A DNA stretch of 64,000 nucleotides from CBDHFQ01 sp965262565 (GCA_965262565.1 CBDHFQ010000026.1:310001-374000); one strand, 5' to 3'; counted from the first letter of the stretch, positions 20,221-29,974 are shown. Made by a program: numbers and translations. Notes: generated by a model not told the origin, from the sequence alone.

Positions 20221-20255
20221 GGCGCGAGAGACTAAACATCACTCGCGTCTTTTTC
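20221..20255 (+). terminator. Putative intrinsic terminator of the amidase gene
   Basis: An 8-bp stem GGCGCGAG/CTCGCGTC (one G-T pair), a 13-base loop and a TTTTT run on the plus strand. It lies 155 bases after the amidase stop. It also covers the last codons of pncB on the other strand, so part of the pairing could be chance. Confidence 0.5.
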
Positions 20256-21677
20256 CTTTTTATAGCTATCTAATATACTATTTCTCAGTGTATCTCTTAA
20301 TTTCCAAAGTTGCTCGCTGATACCTACTTTATATATGTGTGGGTGTAAGAATCTTTTATGCTCAGAAGTTAGTTGCTGTAATCTATTTGTAGCGTAGGCC
20401 GCAGCTTCACTTATCCCCGCTAACGCTCCAGATAACTCGCCATTCACTAACACTGGCTCTAAAAGTAATTCATGCTCATATAATGCGCAACGACTAAATT
20501 TTGTTTTTTCATATGGATGATAGATTAAATCGATCCAATCCTCTTCCCTCAGTCCTATGCCATCAGCATAGAAGTACCCCATTTTATCTATGAAACGAAC
20601 AACCTTCTTTTCTCCTGGCAAGGTAGTTTTCGCCATATGATCAGATAATTTCATTACTTGCCTGTCTTGAATGGAAGCTAGCTTATACACTCCATCTAAT
20701 GTGGCATCTGGTTTTGCAGTGATCAAATTAGTACCTATACCGAATACATCAATAGGTGCATCTTCTTCCAATAAACTTTTGATCACATATTCATCTAATT
20801 GGTTGGAGGCTGCAATTTGAACATAGGATAGCCCGGCATCATCCAGCATGGCCCTCGCTTTCTTACTCAAATATGCTAAATCACCTGAATCCAATCTTAT
20901 TCCTAGCAGTCGGTTACCTCTTTCTTCCATTTCTTTCCCTACAATAATTGCATTAGGAACGCCAGAATGAAGGGTGTCATAGGTATCAACTAATAATACA
21001 CTCGATTCGGGATATGCCAATGTGAAATTTCTAAAGGCATCTAATTCACTCTCAAAAGATTGAATCCAGGAATGCGCTTGGGTTCCGCTGACTTCCAACC
21101 CAAATTTCATTGCACTATGGACATTTGAAGTAGCATTTACACCTCCTATTACCGCCGCCCGACTAGCATGTATACTTCCCAACCCTTGTGCTCTGCGCAT
21201 CCCAAAATCTATTATAGCAGCTTCAGGCCCTACAACTTGCCTAATTCTCGATGCTTTCGTTGCAACCAGAGATTCATAATTAAGGAGGTTGAGAATTAGC
21301 GTTTCCATAATTTGGCACTCTACCAGGTTCCCACTTATGCGAACAATGGGTTCAAGAGGAAATACCACCTCGCCTTCTCTCATGGCATAAATAGTTCCTT
21401 TGAATTCAAAGGATTTAAGATATTCCAAAAACTCATCGTCAAATCCCAAAGACGATAAATACAGCAAATCCTCCCGGTAGAATCTAAATTCCTTTATTAC
21501 TTTGATTACATCTGCAAGACCTGCAAAGATGACATAACCTCCTTTAAATGGGGTATTTCGGAAAAAATAATCAAAGCTAACACGCTCAGTGTGCCTCTTC
21601 GATCTAAAATACCCTTGAGCCATAGTAAGTTCGTAAAAATCAAGATATAATTGGGAGTTGTAAATGAGCTGAGCCAT
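20232..21677 (-). CDS. pncB: Nicotinate phosphoribosyltransferase
   Basis: This enzyme makes nicotinate mononucleotide from nicotinate and PRPP, the first step of Preiss-Handler NAD salvage. The 481-residue length fits the long NAPRTase class. Family markers are LYLDFYELTMAQGYF at the start, LNYESLVATKASRI and IIDFGMRRAQG. The central GTQAHSWIQSFE and LLVDTYDT follow, then GIRLDSGDLAYLSKKAR and GIGTNLITAKPDATLDGVYK with the phosphate-binding region. It follows pncA on the same strand with a gap of about 110 bases. Together they turn nicotinamide into nicotinate mononucleotide. Assignment is firm. Confidence 0.94.
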   Translation of the reverse strand: MAQLIYNSQLYLDFYELTMAQGYFRSKRHTERVSFDYFFRNTPFKGGYVIFAGLADVIKVIKEFRFYREDLLYLSSLGFDDEFLEYLKSFEFKGTIYAMREGEVVFPLEPIVRISGNLVECQIMETLILNLLNYESLVATKASRIRQVVGPEAAIIDFGMRRAQGLGSIHASRAAVIGGVNATSNVHSAMKFGLEVSGTQAHSWIQSFESELDAFRNFTLAYPESSVLLVDTYDTLHSGVPNAIIVGKEMEERGNRLLGIRLDSGDLAYLSKKARAMLDDAGLSYVQIAASNQLDEYVIKSLLEEDAPIDVFGIGTNLITAKPDATLDGVYKLASIQDRQVMKLSDHMAKTTLPGEKKVVRFIDKMGYFYADGIGLREEDWIDLIYHPYEKTKFSRCALYEHELLLEPVLVNGELSGALAGISEAAAYATNRLQQLTSEHKRFLHPHIYKVGISEQLWKLRDTLRNSILDSYKKEKDASDV

Positions 21678-21787
21678 AAAATCTTAAACATGAAAAGGTG
21701 GAACTACTTTCAAATAAATGAATAGATGAAAGCAGCAAACAAAACCAGAAAAGGTAATTAACGAAAATTTTTCATTTTGAAAAGATT

Positions 21788-22336
21788 TCAGTTAGTCCCT
21801 AACTCTGAAGAATCTTTGAAAATTGCTCCTTTGGATTTCATTTCTTCGATAGCGTGTTCAGTATCTCCGGAATTCACATTTACTCCATCTATAGCATCAT
21901 TAATGACAGTTACATTAAAGCCCTCAGCTAACGCATCTAATACAGATTCCTTCACACAATAATCAGTTGCTAAACCTACCACCGTTAATTCGTCGACCTC
22001 CTTCTCTAAGAGAAATTCCTTTAAATGAACATTGGTAGCCTCAAAAGCTGAATAACCATCATCCACATTTTCAGTCCCCTTAAGTAATATGACATTAATA
22101 TTTTCATCATTTAAGGCATCATGGAATTGGGCTCCCTCTGTATCTCTCACACAATGGATCGGCCATTTCTCAAAATGGACTGAATTTTCAGGATGCCAAT
22201 CTTTGGAAGCAATCACTAATGGAAATTGATTCATCAACTGATTAATAACGGGTATGATTCTGTCACCCTCAGCTGTAGCTAAACTACCTCCAGGACAAAA
22301 GTCCTTTTGAACGTCTACAATTAATAAAGCTTTCAT
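21788..22336 (-). CDS. pncA: Nicotinamidase
   Basis: It hydrolyses nicotinamide to nicotinate and ammonia in the cytoplasm. The cysteine-hydrolase triad is visible: Asp in LLIVDVQKDF, Lys in VILLKGTE and Cys in GLATDYCVKES. The metal site is in KDWHPENSVHFEKWPIHC, with Asp and two His as in the family. Length is 182 residues, as usual. An ATG nine codons upstream (22363) is also possible; MKALLIVDVQ matches the usual family start, so 22336 is chosen. It is followed by pncB, forming a salvage pair. The step removes an inhibitor of NAD-consuming enzymes and feeds PncB. Confidence 0.94.
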   Translation of the reverse strand: MKALLIVDVQKDFCPGGSLATAEGDRIIPVINQLMNQFPLVIASKDWHPENSVHFEKWPIHCVRDTEGAQFHDALNDENINVILLKGTENVDDGYSAFEATNVHLKEFLLEKEVDELTVVGLATDYCVKESVLDALAEGFNVTVINDAIDGVNVNSGDTEHAIEEMKSKGAIFKDSSELGTN

Positions 22337-22429
22337 AAGGACTGGATATTGATTTACTAACATTTTACACTAGCTCAGGTAACTGATAAAGGTAAAATAA
22401 AAATTCTATTAGTATCTGTTAATTAGGTA

Positions 22430-22469
22430 AATAGAAAGAGGTTGTCTCAGATGAGGCAACCTCTTTTTT
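22430..22469 (-). terminator. Strong hairpin terminator after the ppiD-like gene
   Basis: A 12-bp stem (22437-22448 with 22453-22464, one G-T pair) and a 4-base loop AGAT. On the minus strand it follows the isomerase gene by about 30 bases and is followed by TTCTATTT. On the plus strand it is followed by a T run, so it could work both ways. It separates the envelope gene from pncA. Confidence 0.7.
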
Positions 22470-22493
22470 ATCATTTAATCTTAACCGATATTA

Positions 22494-24587
22494 CTAATAA
22501 CCAATCGTGTATCTCAAATCTTCAACTTCAGCATCTTCCCTTAAGGCTTGTTGTATTCTTTGTTGCAGCTGATTTTTTCCAGTAGTTGCATTGGAACTTT
22601 TTAAAGAAATAAGAGAATTCTCTGCCAGACTGACTGACTGATTTATCTTTGTGGCCTTAATTACATATACACCGTTAATCCCCTCTAAGGGTTCAGTTAT
22701 TTCTCCTTCATCCATCCTCGAAACACGCCCTATAATAAACAAATCCGCACCTATACCAGATATATTACTACTCTCAAAGGTTATATTTTGAGCTGAAGAA
22801 ATAAACGCTCCTTCTCCATAAGCATCTTTAATAGCTTCTAATTCCTTACCAGTACCTACTTCATTGAGCTTATTTATGATTATTTCCGCTTTTTTCTCAT
22901 TTCTGATTTTTTGCTCAATTTCTGATCTTACATCCCTTAAATTTACTGTACCTTCAGCTTTTTTATCAATGAGCTGTGCTACTACATATTGGTCCCCTAC
23001 ATCTAACACATCTGAAAAATCTCCCACTTCTGCATCAAGAGCCCAAATAACTATATTTCTCCCACCTGTAGGTAAACCTACTACTTGTCTGGTTTGTGGA
23101 TTTAAAGGATTCGTTTGGATAGCATTTAATCCTTTAGCGAAAGCTGCGCTGTCTATATTCCCAATATTACCTGCATCGTAAAGAAATTGGTTTGCATCCT
23201 GAAATACATTTTTTACTGTATTACTTCCGGCAAAAATTTCTTTTTCTATTTCAGCTATGTCGAATGTTACTGTACTTTTGTCTACTACCTGTACGATGTG
23301 ATATCCTTGACTACTTTTAATAGGCCCTCTAATTGCTCCGATAGGCAAATTCGTTACAGTTTTATCAAATTCTTCTCCAAAGCGTCCTTTCTGATACCAC
23401 CCCAACTTACCTCCATTAATTTTTGTCTGAAAGTCTCTTGAAAATTCATTGGCTAAGTCAGAAAAATTAGAACTGTTTGCCTGGGCAGCAATTCTAGCCG
23501 CTTCTCTTCTTGCGTTTAAGCTATCCCCCTCTGTAGATCCATCAGGTGTGATAAGGATGTGATTAATGTTCGCAAACACTTCTTCTCCATCTTCTACCTG
23601 AACTACTTTATATAGCTTGAAAAATGAATTTTCAAGGAAAGGTCCAAAAACTTGCCCGGATTCTGCTCCAGAGATACTATCTTTTAATCCTTCGGGAAGC
23701 TGACCATAACTTAGGAAGTTTTCAACATATGGATTACTACTTTTACTGGAAGTAAATGTAGAGTCTTTAGTAGCTTCTCCAAAAGGAATTCTTAGTCTCT
23801 CTAAAGCGTCTTGGGCTCTTGCTGAGTCCTCCTTTGTAGGAACTAATGGAAAGGAGACAAATTTTGCGATGCTCTGTTCTTCCTGGGTATATCGATTTTT
23901 ATTATCCCTAAGATAGTCGTTACATTCACTTTCGCTAACTGAAATAACAGAATCTGGTATTTGTGTATAATTAATGGCCAGAAAACTAATATCCACTCCA
24001 CGATTTTGATTTTCATGCAAATATTGAGAATAAGACTTTGATCCTACAAAACCTGCCTTAACCATATTGTTAAGTCGCTCTGTAGCTCTTTCTCGTGCTA
24101 AATAATCTTCAAATGCTTTTAATTCGTTTACTAAATCAGGATCTTCCAGGAGATTCTGAAGTTGTTGTCGAACCTGTTCTTTGTTAAATTGTCCGTCAGG
24201 AGAAGTGAAGCTTTGTCTTACAGCAGGATGAATATTTTCCCCGGTAAACATATCATATACTTCATCACCACTGATTTCCAATCCTACTTTATCGAACTGC
24301 TTATCATAAACAGCCTCTTGAACAAGTTGGTTCCACACTTGATCCATTACATATCCCTGTTGGGATTCTGGAAGATTAGGGATGCGTTGGAGCTGTGTTT
24401 GATAGCGTTTTACAAATTCTTCTCGTGGTACAGACTCTCCAGCTATTTCTCCTGCAACCTGAGAAGTGGTAGTAACGGTATTACCAATACCTCTTAGGAA
24501 ATCTGTAGCGACAAATCCTATAATAGCCACTGCTATTACAGCTACCGTAAGCCCCATGTTGTCTCTTATCCTGCTAATTATCGACAT
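22494..24587 (-). CDS. PpiD/SurA-type peptidyl-prolyl isomerase chaperone
   Basis: A 697-residue membrane-anchored periplasmic folding helper. It starts with a short cytoplasmic piece and one membrane helix (MGLTVAVIAVAIIGFVATDF), as in PpiD. A SurA-like N-terminal region spans about 30-230. A parvulin domain follows at about 345-450, shown by INHILITPDG, FSDLANEFSRD, GGKLGWYQKGRFGEEF and GPIKSSQGYHIVQVV. It should help outer-membrane and T9SS-type cargo fold in the periplasm. The ATG at 24587 is chosen. The frame goes up to TTG 24650, but a clean promoter overlaps that stretch. The upstream gene is the CBS membrane protein, 69 bases away. A second parvulin-like region may be present near 480-600 but is not clear. 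Confidence 0.88.
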   Translation of the reverse strand: MSIISRIRDNMGLTVAVIAVAIIGFVATDFLRGIGNTVTTTSQVAGEIAGESVPREEFVKRYQTQLQRIPNLPESQQGYVMDQVWNQLVQEAVYDKQFDKVGLEISGDEVYDMFTGENIHPAVRQSFTSPDGQFNKEQVRQQLQNLLEDPDLVNELKAFEDYLARERATERLNNMVKAGFVGSKSYSQYLHENQNRGVDISFLAINYTQIPDSVISVSESECNDYLRDNKNRYTQEEQSIAKFVSFPLVPTKEDSARAQDALERLRIPFGEATKDSTFTSSKSSNPYVENFLSYGQLPEGLKDSISGAESGQVFGPFLENSFFKLYKVVQVEDGEEVFANINHILITPDGSTEGDSLNARREAARIAAQANSSNFSDLANEFSRDFQTKINGGKLGWYQKGRFGEEFDKTVTNLPIGAIRGPIKSSQGYHIVQVVDKSTVTFDIAEIEKEIFAGSNTVKNVFQDANQFLYDAGNIGNIDSAAFAKGLNAIQTNPLNPQTRQVVGLPTGGRNIVIWALDAEVGDFSDVLDVGDQYVVAQLIDKKAEGTVNLRDVRSEIEQKIRNEKKAEIIINKLNEVGTGKELEAIKDAYGEGAFISSAQNITFESSNISGIGADLFIIGRVSRMDEGEITEPLEGINGVYVIKATKINQSVSLAENSLISLKSSNATTGKNQLQQRIQQALREDAEVEDLRYTIGY

Positions 24588-24619
24588 ATGTAAACAATTA
24601 TTTCTATTTAAATAGTTCG

Positions 24620-24651
24620 CAAAATTACTACGATTTATAACGAAATTCAAA
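24620..24651 (-). promoter_or_regulatory. Bacteroidota-type promoter of the ppiD-like gene
   Basis: Read on the minus strand it is TTTG (24648-24651), a 20-base spacer, then TAATTTTG (24620-24627). This matches the TTTG / TAnnTTTG promoter of the phylum. It lies 33 bases before the ATG at 24587. It removes the need for the longer reading frame. Confidence 0.65.
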
Positions 24652-24656
24652 CTGCT

Positions 24657-25961
24657 TTATCGCTCTTCCCGTTGAATTTTCACTGAAATGATTCTATTCT
24701 GTGTAGCTTTAATGATAGTAAAAAAGTATTCACCGATTCTAATCTTCTCATTTTGCTTGGGAATTCTTTCCGCATAATACATAATCATACCGCCAAGTGT
24801 AGTATAATATTCTTCATCTGGCAATTCTAACTGTAAATTCTCATCTTCATTCAAATCATCTATCTCATGTCTGGCACCAAGTAAAATAGATCCATCTTCA
24901 GCAATTAGGTATAGCATATCCTCTTCAATCTCTTCAGTTTGCCATTGGTCATGCTCATCCTCAATTTCTCCAAATACCTCTTCTATCAAATCCTCCATAG
25001 TGATTAATCCAGCAGTTCCCCCGAATTCGTCTACAACTATGGCTACGGTGCTCTTATTCTCTGAAAATTCTGCTAATAATACATTAGCTGCCATAGATTC
25101 AGGAACGATCAATACAGGCTGAATAATATCCGTCAAGTCATTCGGCATCCCGAACATCGCATTGGAATGAACAAAGCCTTTCACCTTATCCAAACTTTCT
25201 TCATATACAATAATTTTCGAATGCCCGCTTTCTATGAATACTTCCATCAATTCAGCAATGTCCGAATCAATAGGGACTGCTACAATCTCCGTTCTGGGAA
25301 TCATAAATTCCCTGGCTTTGGTCTCCCTAAAGGCAAGCGCATTATTAAGCATATCCGTATCCAGATCTGGAACAGGTACATTCTCACTCGCAGCTATCAC
25401 TTCCTGTATATATAAATCGAGATCCTTGTGTTCCAATCCCACAATCCTTTCCTCCGTAGTTACCCTGAATAAATATTTTAGAATGACTTTAGAGATCCTG
25501 TTGACAAGCACTACGGGCCATCGAAATAAATAGAAAAAGATGTTTAAAATATAAGCTGATGGAAATACGATGTAATCTGACGTCTGCCGAAATAATGCTT
25601 TAGGTATATATTCTGCGAAAATAAGTATGATAAGGGTAGCGATAACCGTTTGAATGAGAGTAAAAGTTAAATAATTATCCGAAGCAGCAATACCCCAATA
25701 TTCAGTGAGAAAAGGACCGGATAAAAAATCCACCTGCATGGTAAATATGACCAGCGCCAGGTTATTGCCTATCAAAATAGTGATTAATACCTCTGACGTT
25801 CTTTGCTTAAAGTTAGATAAAATAGAAGCGGCTCTACTTCCTTGTTTCGTTTTTAACTCAATTTTAAGTCTATTCGCAGAAAGGAAGGCAATTTCCATCC
25901 CAGAGAAAAAGAAAGAAAGAACCAAGGTTGACAGTAATATGATCAGATTCGTTAGGAACAT
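24657..25961 (-). CDS. CorC/HlyC-type membrane protein with DUF21 and CBS pair (hemolysin family)
   Basis: A 434-residue integral membrane protein of the CNNM/CorC family, thought to act in magnesium or other cation movement. The N-terminal DUF21 part has about four helices (residues 1-165) and carries FFFSGMEIAFLSANRLKIEL, the family opening, and FAEYIPKALFR. The paired CBS domains follow at about 205-335, with MIPRTEIVAV and AIVVDEFGGTAGLITMEDLIEE. The C-terminal transporter-associated domain is at about 350-430. It is related to GldE of gliding bacteria, but I see no reason to name it that. It sits between a small membrane gene and the isomerase gene, on the same strand. Confidence 0.9.
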   Translation of the reverse strand: MFLTNLIILLSTLVLSFFFSGMEIAFLSANRLKIELKTKQGSRAASILSNFKQRTSEVLITILIGNNLALVIFTMQVDFLSGPFLTEYWGIAASDNYLTFTLIQTVIATLIILIFAEYIPKALFRQTSDYIVFPSAYILNIFFYLFRWPVVLVNRISKVILKYLFRVTTEERIVGLEHKDLDLYIQEVIAASENVPVPDLDTDMLNNALAFRETKAREFMIPRTEIVAVPIDSDIAELMEVFIESGHSKIIVYEESLDKVKGFVHSNAMFGMPNDLTDIIQPVLIVPESMAANVLLAEFSENKSTVAIVVDEFGGTAGLITMEDLIEEVFGEIEDEHDQWQTEEIEEDMLYLIAEDGSILLGARHEIDDLNEDENLQLELPDEEYYTTLGGMIMYYAERIPKQNEKIRIGEYFFTIIKATQNRIISVKIQREER

Positions 25962-26034
25962 ATAAGTTAGGCGTGAAGTTCTCTGCTATTCATTTTCATA
26001 TGTAATTTCGCTAAATATCGGGAGATCAATTTTC

Positions 26035-26280
26035 TTATTTGTTAGTACTTTCTTCAAAAAACTCATCTTTCTCCTGCTCTTCTAACTTTCGCATTTCTTC
26101 CTCTATTCTGGCATCGTATTTTTTCCTTTGAGTTCTTCTAAAAGAATACATAAAACTGAAAAGGAGAATGGAGGCTAGAAGCGCCCATGTCATCTGATTT
26201 GACAAATTCCTAAATTCTGTTGCCAGAAATATGATAAGCATCATCGCCCCAGTCAGGTAAATATATTCCATGTATCTCAT
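26035..26280 (-). CDS. Small two-helix membrane protein
   Basis: An 81-residue protein with two hydrophobic segments (about 4-21 and 30-48) and a charged, Glu/Lys-rich tail that looks like a short coiled coil (RIEEEMRKLEEQEKDEFFEE). No named family is recognised. The frame can be extended three codons to a TTG, and an ATG also lies at 26271; 26280 is chosen. It is on the same strand between LptC and the CorC-type gene, so it probably belongs to this envelope operon. The gap to LptC is about 55 bases. Confidence 0.65.
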   Translation of the reverse strand: MRYMEYIYLTGAMMLIIFLATEFRNLSNQMTWALLASILLFSFMYSFRRTQRKKYDARIEEEMRKLEEQEKDEFFEESTNK

Positions 26281-26335
26281 GACGTGCAATTTGAAAAATT
26301 AAACATACTTCTCCAATCTGTTAATAAGTAAATCA

Positions 26336-26929
26336 TTATGGATTTTCTTCTTCAATTTCCATTACTCCATCTACTCCGAAAACTACAGGATTTGTGAATG
26401 CTGTATTTGATTTAAACCCATTACTTCCATTTATAATTTCTTCCGGAGTTTCAATTCTAACGGGCAAATCAGTATATACCGAATCTCCTGTCTCATCCCA
26501 AAAAAGCTGTTCGGTTTTTAATGTTTCACCTTTAACATTTGACAAAATAACATTCCCTTCTAATTCAGCAATCCTTTTTTCCCTCCTAAATTTTCCCTTT
26601 TCTGACATTAACTGACTACTGGGACGACCGAAATCATTAAAAAAATCTACTTTTACATTATCGGACAAATGATGTACTACTTCTTCTCTGCCTCCAGTAG
26701 TGTCGAGCTTTTCAATCACATGACCTGCAGCTAATTTAGCTTTAAGTCTGGCCGAATCGGAAAAAAAATAAGTTACTCCAAAAGATTCTACCAACACATT
26801 TTCAGAATCCTCATCTGTCGGGAGAATTTCCTCTTGTTCTGGGGTGGAATTACACGCATAGAGAAACAACATAGTCCAAAGACATCGTGGCACAGCAATA
26901 AAAAAGCGTTTGTGGTTCTCGAATTCCAT
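26336..26929 (-). CDS. lptC: LPS export protein LptC
   Basis: A periplasmic lipoprotein of the LPS transport bridge. It passes LPS from the LptBFG extractor to LptA. The lipobox is LYAC with the acylated Cys at residue 26. The rest of the 197 residues is the beta-jellyroll of LptC: VTYFFSDSARLKAKLAAGHV, DFFNDFGRPSSQLMSEKGKF, AELEGNVILSN and ETLKTEQLFWDE follow in the usual order. The closing GNVxLxN...LxTExLxWD pattern is typical. The Bacteroidota form is a lipoprotein rather than a membrane-helix protein. It starts the minus-strand envelope cluster with the CorC-type and PpiD-type genes, an order I believe is frequent in the phylum. Confidence 0.85.
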   Translation of the reverse strand: MEFENHKRFFIAVPRCLWTMLFLYACNSTPEQEEILPTDEDSENVLVESFGVTYFFSDSARLKAKLAAGHVIEKLDTTGGREEVVHHLSDNVKVDFFNDFGRPSSQLMSEKGKFRREKRIAELEGNVILSNVKGETLKTEQLFWDETGDSVYTDLPVRIETPEEIINGSNGFKSNTAFTNPVVFGVDGVMEIEEENP

Positions 26930-27093
26930 TTGATTAAAAAAAAATATGCACTAATTTAGAAGTTAGTTTGTTCATATATGAATAACATATCCAAATATTT
27001 TCAGATAAATGTCAGCCATACAACTTGATGGCAACATAGATTACTGAATTTTTCTTTTCTTAGTTTCAAGATTTCCAAAAATTTCGCTCTTAC

Positions 27094-29193
27094 ATGCCAG
27101 TCAATCTTCATCATAATAGTCTTTTCTTCAATAGAGAGTTAAGCTGGATTAAGTTTAATGAGCGCGTTATAGAGGAAGCTGAAGATAAGAGTCTTCCCAT
27201 TCTAGAGCGACTAAAATTCATCTCTATTTTTAGTTCCAATCTCGATGAATTTTTCATGATTCGCGTGGCTGGGGTGAAAGAACAAATTTTTGCAAATGTA
27301 AAAGAAACAGCAGCTGACGGTCTGAAAGCGGAAGAAGTATTAAACAAACTTTCTCAAGAGATCCACGCTTTGGTAGAAAGACAATCTTGTGTCCTGATGG
27401 AGGATATACTGCCAACCCTTAAGAAAAAGGGAATTAGAATAAGAGATTATCCTTCCCTGAGAAAAATCCAAAAGCAATATTTAAGCGACTATTTTAAGGA
27501 ACAGGTATTTCCATTATTAACTCCTCTGGCAATAGATCCCTCCCATCCTTTTCCTGAATTAAAAGGCTTAGGCATTAATTTATTAGTGGAACTAAAAACG
27601 AATTCCAAATCACCAAGTAAAATTCACGAAGGTAAATTTGCGGTCATTCATATTCCTTTGACATTACCGCGATTTATTCAAATACCGATGGATAATGATA
27701 AGATCGATTTTGTTACTATTGAACAACTCGTTCGAAATCATTTGGATCATTTGTTCCCGAACATGAAGATTGCTTCTGTATATGAGTTTCGCATCACCAG
27801 AAATGCAGATCTCGATCTTTCAGAGGCTGAAGCTGACGATTTATTGAAGTTGATTGAGAGGGAGCTCAGAAAACGACGCCTCGGGACAGTGATTCGGTTA
27901 GAAGTAAGCAAGGAAATGGGGGAATCAAAGCGTCACTTCCTCATGAAAAATACAGGACTGAAAGAGGTGGATGTGTATGATATTTCTAATTATATAGATT
28001 TATCTGCTTTCATGGAATGGGCCAAACTCGATTTCCCCGAATTGAAAGATCTTCCATTTACGCCCGCACTCAATCATAAATTGGTCAATATTCCCAGTAT
28101 CTTCCATATTATCAAAGAGGGCGATATTTTGTTACACCATCCATATGATAGTTTTAATCATGTAATAGATTTTGTTCAACAAGCGGCAGAGGACCCACAA
28201 GTACTTGCTATTAAGCAAACCTTATATAGGACCAGTGGAAAATCACCTATCGTAAAAGCGCTTAAGCTTGCAGTGGAAAATGGGAAGCAAGTAACTGCAC
28301 TAATAGAACTTAAAGCCAGATTTGATGAACAGAATAATATCGCCTGGGCTAAAGAATTAGATAGAAGTGGCGTAAATGTTGTCTATGGCGTTCTGGGATT
28401 AAAAACGCATTGTAAGATAAGTATGTGCGTGAGGCAGGAAGAAGATCATATCAGAAGGTATTTACATCTAAGTACAGGAAATTATAATGCAACTACTGCC
28501 AGAATATATACGGATCTATCTCTATTAACCTGTAATGAGGAGATGGGCGAAGATGCTTCGGGATTATTTAATCTACTTACTGGCTATTCTCTTCAACGTG
28601 AATGGAATAAGTTTTTAGTAGCTCCTCTGGCATTAAGGGATCAAATATCACAGCATATTATCGCCTGCATTAAACACCACAACAAGGAAGAACCTTCCCG
28701 GATCATTATGGTCATAAATTCTTTAGTGGATCCGGAAATGATCAGATTACTATACAAAGCTTCAATGGCTGGAATAAAAGTAGATTTGATCGTCAGAGGA
28801 ATTTGTTGCCTTAAACCTAATCTAAAAGATATCAGCGAAAATATTACCGTCAAAAGTATTGTAGGCAGATTTCTGGAACACTCTCGCATTTATTATTTTA
28901 AGCATAGTGGCCAAAGTCAGCTATTTACTGGAAGTGCTGATTTGATGCAGAGAAACCTGGATCGCAGAGTAGAATTGGTATTTCCCATAGAGGATCCAAA
29001 AATCAAAAGAAGGGTTAGAAACATCATCCAGTATATGCTGGATGATACGATTAAGTCTCGCTATCTGACGACTGAAGGCACCTATTTAAGAAGGGCCATA
29101 GACCAGGTGGAAGAGCCCTTCGATGTTCAGAAATTTCTTTTAGAAGAAGCAAGAAAAAAGCAACTGGATCTGGATACCACCTTAAGGCTGTAA
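27094..29193 (+). CDS. ppk1: Polyphosphate kinase 1
   Basis: It makes long-chain polyphosphate from ATP and can run in reverse. The 699-residue length is standard. The N-terminal domain opens with FFNRELSWIKFNERVIEEA and SSNLDEFFMIRVAG. The autophosphorylated His is H439 in GLKTHCKISM, and the second active-site His is H596 in FLEHSRIYYF. Both fit the E. coli positions (435 and 592, family knowledge). HLSTGNYNATTARIYTDL and the C-terminal GSADLMQRNLDRRVE are diagnostic. It is divergent from lptC, with 164 bases between, and convergent with a nitroreductase. Polyphosphate serves in stress and phosphate storage. Confidence 0.95.
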   Translation: MPVNLHHNSLFFNRELSWIKFNERVIEEAEDKSLPILERLKFISIFSSNLDEFFMIRVAGVKEQIFANVKETAADGLKAEEVLNKLSQEIHALVERQSCVLMEDILPTLKKKGIRIRDYPSLRKIQKQYLSDYFKEQVFPLLTPLAIDPSHPFPELKGLGINLLVELKTNSKSPSKIHEGKFAVIHIPLTLPRFIQIPMDNDKIDFVTIEQLVRNHLDHLFPNMKIASVYEFRITRNADLDLSEAEADDLLKLIERELRKRRLGTVIRLEVSKEMGESKRHFLMKNTGLKEVDVYDISNYIDLSAFMEWAKLDFPELKDLPFTPALNHKLVNIPSIFHIIKEGDILLHHPYDSFNHVIDFVQQAAEDPQVLAIKQTLYRTSGKSPIVKALKLAVENGKQVTALIELKARFDEQNNIAWAKELDRSGVNVVYGVLGLKTHCKISMCVRQEEDHIRRYLHLSTGNYNATTARIYTDLSLLTCNEEMGEDASGLFNLLTGYSLQREWNKFLVAPLALRDQISQHIIACIKHHNKEEPSRIIMVINSLVDPEMIRLLYKASMAGIKVDLIVRGICCLKPNLKDISENITVKSIVGRFLEHSRIYYFKHSGQSQLFTGSADLMQRNLDRRVELVFPIEDPKIKRRVRNIIQYMLDDTIKSRYLTTEGTYLRRAIDQVEEPFDVQKFLLEEARKKQLDLDTTLRL

Positions 29194-29201
29194 GTCTTCT
29201 C

Positions 29202-29828
29202 TCACTCTTCTATCCATTCTATTTTATCCCCAACATCAGCAAATCGCTTACCTTCAACAGACAGCCCCTCTTTGGGTTTTCCCAGATAGAAAAAGCCTAA
29301 ACATTGATCTTCTTCTCCAAGACCCAGGTTTTTTCGCATTGATTCATGATAAGTCATACCACCACTACTCCAATAACCGACTAATCCTAATGCAGTAGCA
29401 GTCAAATGCATATTCTGTACGGCACAAGCTACTGCTTCCACCTCTTCAATGACAGGAATATTACTTTTGTTCCCTCTTTTCATGCAAATTACAATCACAT
29501 GAGATGACAAAAGGGGCAAATTCATCAGTTTTTCATAGGATTTCTGTTTAAACCGCTCTTCTGGAGTATACTTTTTGTATAGATCTGAATGCATCTTTCC
29601 CAGGGTCTCTCTACTATCACCAGCATATACCTTAAAGAACCATGGCTCAGTTTTCCCGTGATTCGGAGCCCAATGCGCGTTTTCCAACATGAGCATTACC
29701 TCTTGTCTGGATACCTCTTCCCCAGAAAAATGTTCTGGCTTAATAGACCTTCTCTCACGAATCACACGACTTACCAATTCGCTAGCTTGCTGAGAAGACA
29801 CGATATCTGTTAAAAATGACTCTTTCAT
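29202..29828 (-). CDS. Nitroreductase-family flavoprotein
   Basis: A 208-residue FMN enzyme of the nitroreductase/YdjA-like group. The start IRERRSIKP is the FMN phosphate-binding Arg-rich turn. APNHGKTEPWFFKVY is the usual helix and strand with the APNHGKTEPW motif of the YdjA group. ALGLVGYWSSGG and CLGFFYLGKPKEG give the second half of the FMN site. Members reduce nitro compounds, quinones or enones using NAD(P)H; the real substrate is unknown. It is convergent with ppk1, stops 8 bases apart, and divergent from purL. Confidence 0.9.
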   Translation of the reverse strand: MKESFLTDIVSSQQASELVSRVIRERRSIKPEHFSGEEVSRQEVMLMLENAHWAPNHGKTEPWFFKVYAGDSRETLGKMHSDLYKKYTPEERFKQKSYEKLMNLPLLSSHVIVICMKRGNKSNIPVIEEVEAVACAVQNMHLTATALGLVGYWSSGGMTYHESMRKNLGLGEEDQCLGFFYLGKPKEGLSVEGKRFADVGDKIEWIEE

Positions 29829-29974
29829 TCAAATAATAATTGATTAGAAAAATGTGTACTTCAACACTGAATGTAACATTAAGTGAAGATTTTTTTCTCA
29901 ATGACCGACTCGCTAAATTGCAATAATTTAAACACTTTTAATCAACTCATTTCACCATCACATAATATTACCAG

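Noticed and set aside
24162..24497. 111-codon frame opposite the isomerase gene
   Set aside because: No family pattern, and it lies fully within a well-supported gene.
24657..25961. Naming the CorC-type protein GldE
   Set aside because: The fold matches, and gldH is in the window, but no gliding gene is adjacent and many paralogues exist in the phylum.
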